From the NCBI GenBank assembly GCA_036558265.1, contig DATBFY010000546.1, positions 1 through 13,459 on the forward strand: DNA of 13,459 nt, in the 5' to 3' direction. A program made the position numbers and the translations under genes. The stretch comes from RYN-433 sp036558265 (lineage in GTDB: Bacteria > Planctomycetota > Phycisphaerae > Tepidisphaerales > Tepidisphaeraceae). This document shows positions 1-5,588 of the stretch, piece after piece (within the stretch, counting starts at the first letter, position 1; each line of letters starts with the position of its first letter). The notes beneath the pieces were generated by a model. The model searched no databases, was not told the origin of the DNA, and worked only from the letters and a program-made list of their open reading frames with translations.

Positions 1-696
1 GCGGAGGAAGTCGTCGTTGGTGGCGGTGATGGGGACGGGAAGCGTATCGGCGGCGTAAAGCGATTCGTCGCGGAGGTCCGGCTGGAACTCGCGCGGCTTG
101 CCGTCGCGGGCGTGGGGGGCGTTGAAGCTGACCGAGAGGCAGAAGGGGTGATCGGTCGAGCAGGCGTCGAGGAATTCGAGCGCCTGGTTGCCGAACCTGG
201 CGGTGGCGTGGGTGTGGGTGGGGTCTTTGGGGTCGATGAAGAGCGCGCCGGCTTGGCCGGGGAGGCCGCGCCAGTAGTCAAACTGGTCGGCCATGGACTT
301 GATGGATTTGGCGTCGCCGACGCCGAACTTTCCGATGAAGCCGGTGCGATAGCCGGCCTGGCGCAGGAGGGCGGGATAGGTCTGAGCCCATTGGGTCGGG
401 CTGAGGGGCTTCGCGAAGTCGGGGATGCCATGGCGGCGCTCGTACTGGCCGGTGAAGATCGAGGCGCGGCTGACGCAGCAGATGGCGGTGGTGACGAAGT
501 GGTTGGTGAAGCGGACGCCGGCGGCGGCGAGGCGGTCGATGTTGGGGGTCTGGATCAGTCGATTGCCGGCGCAGGCGAGGGTGTCGAAGCGCTGGTCGTC
601 GGTGAGGAGGAAGAGGAGATTGGGGCGCGGGGCGGCGGCGGCGAGGGTCGTGGTGACGAGTGCAATGCACAGCGCGGCAAGAACGCGGAGGGACAT
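1..696 (-). CDS. Secreted sulfatase (arylsulfatase family), N-terminal part
   Basis: Hydrolyses sulfate esters, probably of sulfated polysaccharides, outside the cytoplasm (family knowledge). The gene reads on the minus strand from ATG at 696-694 and runs off the window after 232 codons, so the C-terminal half is missing. Residues 1-22 form a signal peptide (MSLRVLAALC then a hydrophobic stretch and AAAA). RPNLLFLLTDDQR (24-36) supplies the metal-binding Asp pair D33/D34. The formylglycine motif is C73-C-V-S-R77 followed by ASIFTG; Cys73 would become the catalytic formylglycine and Arg77 its partner. Valine replaces the usual proline of CxPxR. IGKFG (121-125) fits the conserved Lys segment and NAPH (192-195) a conserved histidine. 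Later metal ligands lie beyond the window. It is divergent from nuoG and not functionally linked to it. The exact substrate cannot be told. Confidence 0.93.
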   Translation of the reverse strand, partial: MSLRVLAALCIALVTTTLAAAAPRPNLLFLLTDDQRFDTLACAGNRLIQTPNIDRLAAAGVRFTNHFVTTAICCVSRASIFTGQYERRHGIPDFAKPLSPTQWAQTYPALLRQAGYRTGFIGKFGVGDAKSIKSMADQFDYWRGLPGQAGALFIDPKDPTHTHATARFGNQALEFLDACSTDHPFCLSVSFNAPHARDGKPREFQPDLRDESLYAADTLPVPITATNDDFLR

Positions 697-704
697 GGTT
701 GAGG

Positions 705-710
705 TTTATA
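705..710 (-). promoter_or_regulatory. Candidate -10 box for the sulfatase gene
   Basis: Read on the minus strand this is TATAAA, ending 8 bases before the sulfatase ATG. It matches TATAAT at five of six positions. No convincing -35 was found at the right spacing. If used, transcription would start almost at the ATG, giving a nearly leaderless mRNA. This is inference from sequence only. Confidence 0.35.
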
Positions 711-753
711 CAGCGGAGTGATCCGAGCGTGCGGGTGCACGGGGTCGGGGCTA

Positions 754-782
754 GTGAAATTCCGCACAATCTCCGCTATCAT
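754..782 (+). promoter_or_regulatory. Candidate sigma70-type promoter of nuoG
   Basis: GTGAAA (754-759, four of six matches to TTGACA) is followed by a 17-base spacer and TATCAT (777-782, five of six matches to TATAAT). The -10 box ends 10 bases before the ATG at 793, so the expected transcript start is only a few bases upstream of the start codon. No Shine-Dalgarno sequence is visible in that gap, which fits a leaderless or nearly leaderless mRNA. Confidence 0.45.
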
Positions 783-792
783 CCACCCGCTT

Positions 793-2394
793 ATGCCCAA
801 GATCTCCGTCGATGGCCGGCTCGTCGAGGCGAAGGAGAAGCAGGTGATCCTGCAGGCCTGTCTCGATGCGGGCCTGCCGATGCCGTACTATTGCTATCAT
901 CCGGGGCTGTCGATCGTGGCGTCGTGCCGGATCTGCCTGGTGGAAGTGGAGGGGATCCCCAAGCTGGTGCCGGCGTGCCAGACGCCGGTGCGGGACGGGA
1001 TGGTCGTTCACACCAAAGCCCCGCGCGTGGTCGCCAATCAGAAGCAGGTGATGGAATACCTGCTGGTGAACCATCCGCTGGATTGTCCGGTGTGCGACCA
1101 GGCCGGCGAGTGCCTGCTCCAGGATTATTCGTATCAGTATGGCCGATCGCAGAGCCGCTTCGAGGAGGACAAGGCCAAGAAGCCCAAGAAGGACGTGGGC
1201 AAGCACATCCTGCTTTACAACGACCGCTGCATCATGTGCACGCGGTGCGTGCGGTTCACGCGGGAGGTCTGCGGCACGAGCGAGCTTTACGTGGACGGGC
1301 GCGGTTATCGCGAGGAGATCGACATCTTTCTTGGCAAGCCGCTGGACAACCAACTCTCGGGGAATGTGGCGGACATCTGCCCGGTCGGCGCGCTCCTGGA
1401 CAAGGATTTCCTCTTCAAGCAGCGGGTGTGGCTCTTGAAGCAGACGCCGAGCATCAGCCCGGTGGACGCCGGCGGCGAGAACATCTTCATCGAGCACAAC
1501 GAAGGCGTCGTTTACCGCATCAAGCCGCGCTACAACGCGGCCGTCAATACCTGGTGGATCAGCGACGATACACGCTACAGCCACAAGGTCATCCAGAGCC
1601 CGCAGCGGCTGGTGCAGCCGATGCGCTCGCAGTATGGCTCGCAGGTGGAGACGACCTACGCGAAGGCGATTGAAGACGCGCTCGCGGGGCTGAAAGGGGC
1701 GCTGAAGGAGGGCGGCCAGGGGAGCCTGTTCGCGGTGCTCTCGCCGATGATGGCCTGCGAGGAGGCGTACCTGCTGGGCAAGGCGATCCGGTCGATCGAT
1801 CCCGGGGCACTGCTGGTGGCGGGGCCCGCGCCCACGACCGGCGAGGACCAGGTCTTCCGGCATTACGTCACGGGCAAGGAGACGTTCCGGATCAAGGCCG
1901 AGAAGGTCCCGAACGCCGCGGGCATCCGGCGGGTGATGGGATTGCTGGGCGGGACGCAGGCGAGCTGGGACGATTTCGTCGCCGGCACGCGCGAGGACGT
2001 GAAGAAGGTGAAGGGCGGGTGGATCGTCGGCAATTATCTGTCGAACTGGACCCCGCCCAAACTGCCGGCCGCTTTCACGCGCGGGTTCCGCGTGTTGCAG
2101 GACATCCTGCAAGGCGACCTGGCGACCAAGGTGGACATCCTGTTGCCCAACACCTGCTGGGCCGAGACCGAAGGCGTGTGGGAGAATCACGCCGGCAAGT
2201 TGCAGGCGTTCGCCGCCGCCGTACCGGGGCCCGAAGGAACGCGGCGCGCCGGGGACCTGTATTACGGCATTCTGGGCCGGGCCGGCCTGTACAACGCCCA
2301 GGTCGTGCGGCGTGAGATGGGAGAGCCATTCGCCAACGTGGAACTGCCGAGCGAAGAGGACAAGGCGCCGGCGTTTGATTTCGTGGAGCTGTAA
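793..2394 (+). CDS. nuoG: NADH-quinone oxidoreductase subunit G (short form)
   Basis: Electron-carrying subunit of the peripheral arm of complex I, passing electrons from the NADH-oxidising module towards NuoI. Start chosen at ATG 793 (MPKISVDGRL), where the ferredoxin-like domain begins; the frame is open further upstream but lacks family similarity. The 533-aa protein has the 2Fe-2S N1b ligands C34, C45, C48, C62; the N5 ligands H94, C98, C101, C107; and the N4 ligands C146, C149, C152, C196. The molybdopterin-type domain follows (about 210-500), but the positions that would bind the extra cluster N7 hold S221, D224, E228 and S256, as in mitochondrial NDUFS1. The C-terminal domain is short compared with NuoG of E. 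coli (about 900 aa). NTCWAETEGVWENHAGK (about 448-464) is the conserved late motif. First nuo gene here; nuoH follows after the inserted GxxExxY gene. Confidence 0.96.
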   Translation: MPKISVDGRLVEAKEKQVILQACLDAGLPMPYYCYHPGLSIVASCRICLVEVEGIPKLVPACQTPVRDGMVVHTKAPRVVANQKQVMEYLLVNHPLDCPVCDQAGECLLQDYSYQYGRSQSRFEEDKAKKPKKDVGKHILLYNDRCIMCTRCVRFTREVCGTSELYVDGRGYREEIDIFLGKPLDNQLSGNVADICPVGALLDKDFLFKQRVWLLKQTPSISPVDAGGENIFIEHNEGVVYRIKPRYNAAVNTWWISDDTRYSHKVIQSPQRLVQPMRSQYGSQVETTYAKAIEDALAGLKGALKEGGQGSLFAVLSPMMACEEAYLLGKAIRSIDPGALLVAGPAPTTGEDQVFRHYVTGKETFRIKAEKVPNAAGIRRVMGLLGGTQASWDDFVAGTREDVKKVKGGWIVGNYLSNWTPPKLPAAFTRGFRVLQDILQGDLATKVDILLPNTCWAETEGVWENHAGKLQAFAAAVPGPEGTRRAGDLYYGILGRAGLYNAQVVRREMGEPFANVELPSEEDKAPAFDFVEL

Positions 2395-2405
2395 CGAAGA
2401 GAATC

Positions 2406-2435
2406 AGCCACGGATGAACACAGATGCACACAGAT
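2406..2435 (+). repeat. Left 30-bp inverted repeat of the GxxExxY cassette
   Basis: Begins AGCCACGGATGAACACAGAT and ends GCACACAGAT. It matches the reverse complement of 2828-2857 at 28 of 30 positions. Internally it is two near-identical decamers, GATGAACACA and GATGCACACA. The GxxExxY start codon (2424-2426) lies inside it, so the repeat encodes the first residues MHTD. Similarity stops at both edges of the 30 bases. Confidence 0.9.
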
Positions 2436-2822
2436 AGAGACTGGTTAAATCAGGTTACCGAGAAGATCATCGGATGTGCATTCAAGGTGGGCAACAAGCT
2501 TGGCTGTGGATTCCTGGAGAAGTGCTACCGCAACGCGATGGCGCTGGAGTTGAGGAAGTTGGGCTTGGAGGTGAAGCCTGAGCACCCGATCTCGGTGCTG
2601 TACGACGGCGTCGTGATCGGCGAGTATTTCGCGGACCTCCTCGTCGAGAACACGGTCGTCGTGGAGTTGAAGGCCGGCAAGGGATTGGACGATGTGCATC
2701 AGGCCCAATGTATTAACTATCTGGCGGCTACCGGAAAACCGATCTGTCTTCTCATCCACTTTGGCAAACGCGTACAGATCAAGCGCATTGTCAGGCCGGG
2801 ATTCGACCTAGAATCACAATAA
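2424..2822 (+). CDS. GxxExxY protein (PD-(D/E)xK nuclease-like)
   Basis: A 132-aa protein of the GxxExxY family, whose biological role is unknown. The naming motif is G29-F-L-E32-K-C-Y35. A PD-(D/E)xK-type core follows: D71 in FADLLVEN, then E81-L-K83 in VVELKAG, with a conserved HQAQCINYL helix at 92-100. This suggests a nuclease-like fold, but activity has not been shown for this protein. Start ATG 2424 lies inside the left inverted repeat; no later Met occurs before the motif (the next is M39), so this start is favoured. No signal peptide or membrane segment. The gene lies in the nuo orientation and probably reads through with it, but nothing links it to respiration. From general knowledge, the family often occurs in many copies per genome in Planctomycetota and other environmental bacteria, often near similar short repeats. 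Confidence 0.9.
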   Translation: MHTDRDWLNQVTEKIIGCAFKVGNKLGCGFLEKCYRNAMALELRKLGLEVKPEHPISVLYDGVVIGEYFADLLVENTVVVELKAGKGLDDVHQAQCINYLAATGKPICLLIHFGKRVQIKRIVRPGFDLESQ

Positions 2823-2827
2823 CCATC

Positions 2828-2857
2828 ATCTGTGTGCATCCGTGTTCATCTGTGGCT
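2828..2857 (-). repeat. Right 30-bp inverted repeat of the GxxExxY cassette
   Basis: Starts six bases after the GxxExxY stop codon. Read on the minus strand it begins AGCCACAGATGAACACGGAT and ends GCACACAGAT, differing from 2406-2435 only at two positions (both A/G). It ends 11 bases before the nuoH ATG, so it supplies most of the nuoH upstream sequence. Confidence 0.9.
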
Positions 2858-2868
2858 AACTCGAATTT

Positions 2869-4338
2869 ATGCTCGACCTGATCCAAGAATACATCCCCCC
2901 CTGGGTTCCGATCGCCATCGTCGTCCACCTGGCGGTGCTCGGAACCGTCGCCTACCTCATCCTCCTCGAGCGCAAGGTCGCCTCGTGGACGCAGGACCGC
3001 CTGGGGCCCAATCGCGTCGGACCCTGGGGCCTGCTCCAGCCGATCGCCGACGGCCTGAAGTTCATCTTGAAGGAAGACTACCGCCCGCGCCACGTGGACA
3101 AGATCCTCTTCACGATCGCGCCGGCGATCATGATCATCGTGATCATCATCTCCATCGCCGTCCTCCCCTGGGGCGGGATCAAGGAATCCACGCGTCGCAT
3201 GACGATCCCGACCAAACCCACCGACCAGGAGATGCGCGCCCAAGCGCAGGGCAAGCTCTTCGCCGGCGCCGAGGTGGTCGGCGTGGCCGAAGTCGATCAC
3301 ATCGACCCCGGCACCAACGTCGAAGGCCAGTCGATTCCGCGCATGAGCGTCGTCGAGGTCACTTACCGCTGGCCCTTCCAGATCACGCGCCTCAACATCG
3401 GCGTGCTGTTCATCGTGGCCGTGCTGTCGCTGGCGGTGTACGGCGTCGTGCTGGGCGGCTGGGCGAGCAATAACAAATACTCGTTCCTCGGCGGCCTGCG
3501 CGCCACCGCGCAGATGATCTCCTACGAGATCCCGCTCGGCCTCTCGGTGCTCTCCGTCGCCGTCCTCTACGGCACGCTCGACCTCAACACCATGGTCGAT
3601 CGCCAGGCCCACTACTGGGCCTACGTCATCCCGGCGTGGAACATCTTCACCCAGCCGCTGGCGTTCGTCATGTTCCTGATCTGTATTCACGCCGAGGCCA
3701 ACCGCGCCCCCTTTGACCTGGCGGAGGCCGAGCAGGAGCTGGTGGGCGGGTATCACACCGAGTACAGCGCGATGCGCTTCGCGATGTTCTTCCTCGCCGA
3801 ATATGCCGGGATGATCACCACCTCGGCCGTGTGCGTCGCGATGTTCTTCGGCGGGTGGCACATCCCCTGGCTCGACCTGATCTGGCCGAGCGCCCTGGGC
3901 GACCCGCACTCGACCAACCCGTCGCTGGTCACCAGCCTGTGGGTCTGCATCCTGCGGTCGGTGGTGATCTTCGCCAAGACGCTGTTCATCATCTTCGTCT
4001 TCATGTGGGTGCGGTGGAGCCTGCCGCGGTTCCGCTTCGACCAGTTGATGCACCTGGCCTGGCGGGCGATGATCCCGATCGCCCTGGCGACGCTCTTGAT
4101 GACCGCGATCGTGCTGTACTTCGGCGGCGCGCGCAACGACGTCTATCGCACCGAGCGGCGGATCGACGGCGCCCTGGCGGCAGCCTTCTTCGTCTGCAAC
4201 GTGATCCTGGTGTCGATCGTCATGATCGTCAGCCGCATCGTCCCGCCGCCGCCCGACACCAACCAGCGCGTCGAGGTGCTGCACTCGCGCTTCGCCAGCA
4301 CCCCACTACCCGGTCACCTCACCGCGACCAACAACTGA
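2869..4338 (+). CDS. nuoH: NADH-quinone oxidoreductase subunit H, long form
   Basis: Membrane subunit of complex I that joins the peripheral and membrane arms and forms much of the quinone chamber. Family signatures are clear: ERKVASWTQDRLGPNRVGP (34-52) with LQPIADGLKF after it, and NRAPFDLAEAEQELVGGY (278-295) before HTEYSAMRFAMFFLAEY. About eight hydrophobic segments are visible, at roughly 14-33, 79-101, 175-197, 220-236, 260-273, 303-327, 360-381 and 400-418, plus one more at 434-456. At 489 aa it is longer than E. coli NuoH (about 325 aa). Much of the excess is a polar segment at about 103-170 between the second and third membrane helices, and an extra C-terminal helix and tail after 430. 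By the known NuoH topology the insert would be periplasmic. No Shine-Dalgarno sequence is visible. nuoI begins 9 bases after the stop. Confidence 0.97.
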   Translation: MLDLIQEYIPPWVPIAIVVHLAVLGTVAYLILLERKVASWTQDRLGPNRVGPWGLLQPIADGLKFILKEDYRPRHVDKILFTIAPAIMIIVIIISIAVLPWGGIKESTRRMTIPTKPTDQEMRAQAQGKLFAGAEVVGVAEVDHIDPGTNVEGQSIPRMSVVEVTYRWPFQITRLNIGVLFIVAVLSLAVYGVVLGGWASNNKYSFLGGLRATAQMISYEIPLGLSVLSVAVLYGTLDLNTMVDRQAHYWAYVIPAWNIFTQPLAFVMFLICIHAEANRAPFDLAEAEQELVGGYHTEYSAMRFAMFFLAEYAGMITTSAVCVAMFFGGWHIPWLDLIWPSALGDPHSTNPSLVTSLWVCILRSVVIFAKTLFIIFVFMWVRWSLPRFRFDQLMHLAWRAMIPIALATLLMTAIVLYFGGARNDVYRTERRIDGALAAAFFVCNVILVSIVMIVSRIVPPPPDTNQRVEVLHSRFASTPLPGHLTATNN

Positions 4339-4347
4339 CAACCACTC

Positions 4348-4881
4348 ATGAAAGACTCCGACGTCCTGCTGATGAACGAACCCGAACTGTCGCTTGGCGA
4401 CCAGTTCTATCTCCCGCAAGTGCTGATCGGCCTGGGCACCACGATGAAGCACATGCTGCGCGTGCTGGGCGGCAAGGACCGGGTGATCCAGTACCCCGAG
4501 GAGAAGCGCGAAGACCTGCCCGTGGAAAAGGGCGGCATGCTCAAGGACACCTACCGCGGCGTCCACCGCCTGAACAAGGACGAGGAGGGGCGCGTCAAGT
4601 GCGTCGCCTGCTTCATGTGCTCGACCGCCTGCCCGGCCCGCTGCATCCACATCGAGGCCGCCGAGAGCCCCTGGGACGACCGCGAGAAGTACCCGGCAAA
4701 GTTCGACATCGACGAGCTCCGCTGCATCTACTGCGGCATGTGCGAGGAGGCCTGCCCCTGCGACGCGATCGAGCTGACCCACGAGTACGACATCGTCGGC
4801 CTGACGCGCCAGGAGATGATCTTCGACAAGTCAAAGCTGCTGAAGATCTACGACGAAACCGTCGAAAAGGAACCGATGTAA
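4348..4881 (+). CDS. nuoI: NADH-quinone oxidoreductase subunit I (2 x 4Fe-4S)
   Basis: Ferredoxin-like subunit that carries electrons through clusters N6a and N6b to N2 at the quinone site. The 177-aa protein has two 4Fe-4S motifs: C85-x2-C88-x2-C91-x3-C95-P and C126-x2-C129-x2-C132-x3-C136-P. The N-terminal segment (about 18-45, FYLPQVLIGLGTTMKHMLRV) is the amphipathic part that contacts NuoH, and RGVHRL (70-75) precedes the first cluster. Length is normal for the family. It lies 9 bases after nuoH and is surely co-transcribed with it. nuoJ, the expected next gene, is missing here: a REP-like repeat starts 5 bases after the stop and a transposase gene follows. nuoJ is found again at 11734. 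Confidence 0.97.
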   Translation: MKDSDVLLMNEPELSLGDQFYLPQVLIGLGTTMKHMLRVLGGKDRVIQYPEEKREDLPVEKGGMLKDTYRGVHRLNKDEEGRVKCVACFMCSTACPARCIHIEAAESPWDDREKYPAKFDIDELRCIYCGMCEEACPCDAIELTHEYDIVGLTRQEMIFDKSKLLKIYDETVEKEPM

Positions 4882-4885
4882 TACC

Positions 4886-4910
4886 GCGCGTTTAGCGGTT
4901 GCCCGAAGGG
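4886..4910 (+). repeat. Left REP-like repeat flanking the transposase
   Basis: GCGCGTTTAGCGG followed by TTGCCCGAAGGG. The reverse complement of 5538-5563 matches it with one mismatch and one single-base gap. The 3' part folds into a hairpin with perfect 7-bp arms (GTTGCCC and GGGCAAC, 4898-4914) and a GAA loop. It starts 5 bases after the nuoI stop, so it could also affect the 3' end of the nuoGHI transcript. Confidence 0.85.
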
Positions 4911-4933
4911 CAACGTTCCCGTGGACCCACAGG

Positions 4934-5524
4934 ATGGTCCTCGCCTACCACGTCATCTTCACCGCATACGGATTCTGGTTGCCCAATGACCCGCGGGGAT
5001 CCTGGTCCGATTTCGTCCGCAGTTGGGAACTGCTCAAGTTTGGTCCTGCGACGAAGGTGAGCACGCGCCGATCTCTCGCGCATGATGCGCACGACGCGGC
5101 CTTTCGGGCCGCCGCTAAACGGGCGCTGCGGTATCCGCCCGTAAGGTTCGATGGTCTTCAAGCGCGCGCCATCGCGCGCGGGTTCGCGAAAGCCGTCGAG
5201 CGCACCGGTTGTATCATCTACGCCTGCTCGATCATGCCCGATCACGTTCACATGGTGATCGCACGGCACCGGTACGACGTCGAGCAGCTCGTGGGACTGC
5301 TCAAGGGGGATGCGACCCGGCGCCTGCAGGCAGAAGGTTTGCACCCGATGTCGCGATACGCGTCGAAAGCAATGTCGTTGCCCACGCCTTGGGTGCGAAA
5401 CTGCTGGAAAGTGTTCCTCGACCACCGCGCCGGCATTGACCGCGCAATCGGGTACGTCGAACGCAATCCGCTTAAAGAGGGGATGCGCCCCCAGCGCTGG
5501 AATCTCATCAGCACGCGGAAATGA
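4934..5524 (+). CDS. REP-associated tyrosine transposase (RAYT, IS200-like)
   Basis: HUH-type single-strand DNA transposase of the Y1 family, predicted to nick and join REP hairpins. The 196-aa protein starts with AYHVIFTAYGFWLPNDPRG (4-22), a family-type first beta strand, and has the metal-binding HUH motif H104-V-H106 in IMPDHVHMVI. YVERNPLKEGM (174-184) is the conserved late segment. I do not assign the nucleophilic tyrosine with certainty; Y174 is one candidate. An extra segment of about 60 residues separates the first strand from the HUH region, typical of the planctomycete branch as I recall it. ATG 4934 follows ACAGG directly, only a weak ribosome site. The coding region contains a REP-like copy at about residues 55-64. 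The frame looks intact. It converges on the halogenase gene, 64 bases away. Confidence 0.9.
   Translation: MVLAYHVIFTAYGFWLPNDPRGSWSDFVRSWELLKFGPATKVSTRRSLAHDAHDAAFRAAAKRALRYPPVRFDGLQARAIARGFAKAVERTGCIIYACSIMPDHVHMVIARHRYDVEQLVGLLKGDATRRLQAEGLHPMSRYASKAMSLPTPWVRNCWKVFLDHRAGIDRAIGYVERNPLKEGMRPQRWNLISTRK
5096..5124 (+). repeat. REP-like copy inside the transposase coding region
   Basis: GCGGCCTTTCGGGC then CGCCGCTAAACGGGC. It aligns with 5534-5563 with two mismatches and one single-base gap, in the same orientation. The first part forms a 6-bp stem (GCGGCC and GGCCGC, 5096-5112). It encodes the AAFRAAAKRA segment of the transposase. It may be a real REP substrate or a chance result of codon choice; the length of the match favours a relation. 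Confidence 0.6.
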
Positions 5525-5537
5525 AGCACAGATGCGG

Positions 5538-5563
5538 CCCTTCGGGCACGCCGCTAAACGCGC
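5538..5563 (-). repeat. Right REP-like repeat flanking the transposase
   Basis: On the minus strand it reads GCGCGTTTAGCGG then CGTGCCCGAAGGG, the inverted partner of 4886-4910. With the bases before it (5534-5554) it forms a hairpin with GCGGC and GCCGC arms. It lies 13 bases after the transposase stop and 25 bases before the halogenase stop, so the hairpin may also separate the two convergent genes. Confidence 0.85.
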
Positions 5564-5588
5564 AGGCTTCGTACACTCGCGCGCAGCA

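Larger units (their letters stand above)
2406..2857 (+). mobile_element. Putative GxxExxY cassette bounded by inverted repeats
   Basis: A 452-bp unit made of a 30-bp inverted repeat, one GxxExxY gene and the opposite repeat, placed between nuoG (stop 2394) and nuoH (start 2869), genes that normally sit side by side. The symmetry of the ends and the interruption of a conserved gene pair suggest a unit that arrived as a block. No transposase lies inside, and no clear target-site duplication is visible: the flanks GAATC and AACTC do not match. How it moved is unknown; calling it mobile is inference. Confidence 0.55.
4886..5563 (+). mobile_element. REP/RAYT unit: tyrosine transposase with flanking REP-like repeats
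   Basis: A 678-bp unit made of a REP-like repeat, a REP-associated tyrosine transposase gene and an inverted REP-like repeat, placed between nuoI and a foreign block. A third REP-like copy lies inside the transposase gene (5096-5124). This is the known arrangement of RAYT genes, which are usually single-copy and act on REP repeats in trans rather than jumping as full insertion sequences. Whether the unit drove the break-up of the nuo cluster is inference. Confidence 0.7.

Noticed and set aside
718..792. nuoG start 25 codons further upstream
   Set aside because: The added residues (MIRACGCTGSG...) do not resemble NuoG and would overlap the candidate promoter; MPKISVDGRL at 793 is a natural start of the ferredoxin domain.
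660..1673. Plus-strand frame of 337 codons overlapping the start of nuoG
   Set aside because: It is a frame-shifted reading of nuoG, rich in Arg, Gly and Ala with no domain.
751..2190. Open frame of 479 codons on the minus strand opposite nuoG
   Set aside because: It is the antisense shadow of a well-supported nuoG. The translation is rich in Arg, His, Ala and Asp with no recognisable domain, as expected in GC-rich DNA.
2791..4284. Open frame of 497 codons on the minus strand opposite nuoH
   Set aside because: Composition is dominated by His, Asp, Arg and Gly, with no domain. nuoH on the other strand has full family signatures.
4899..4914. Hairpin after nuoI as an intrinsic terminator
   Set aside because: The stem is good but no T-run follows on the plus strand, and it is part of a repeat found twice more around the transposase, so REP identity is the better call.
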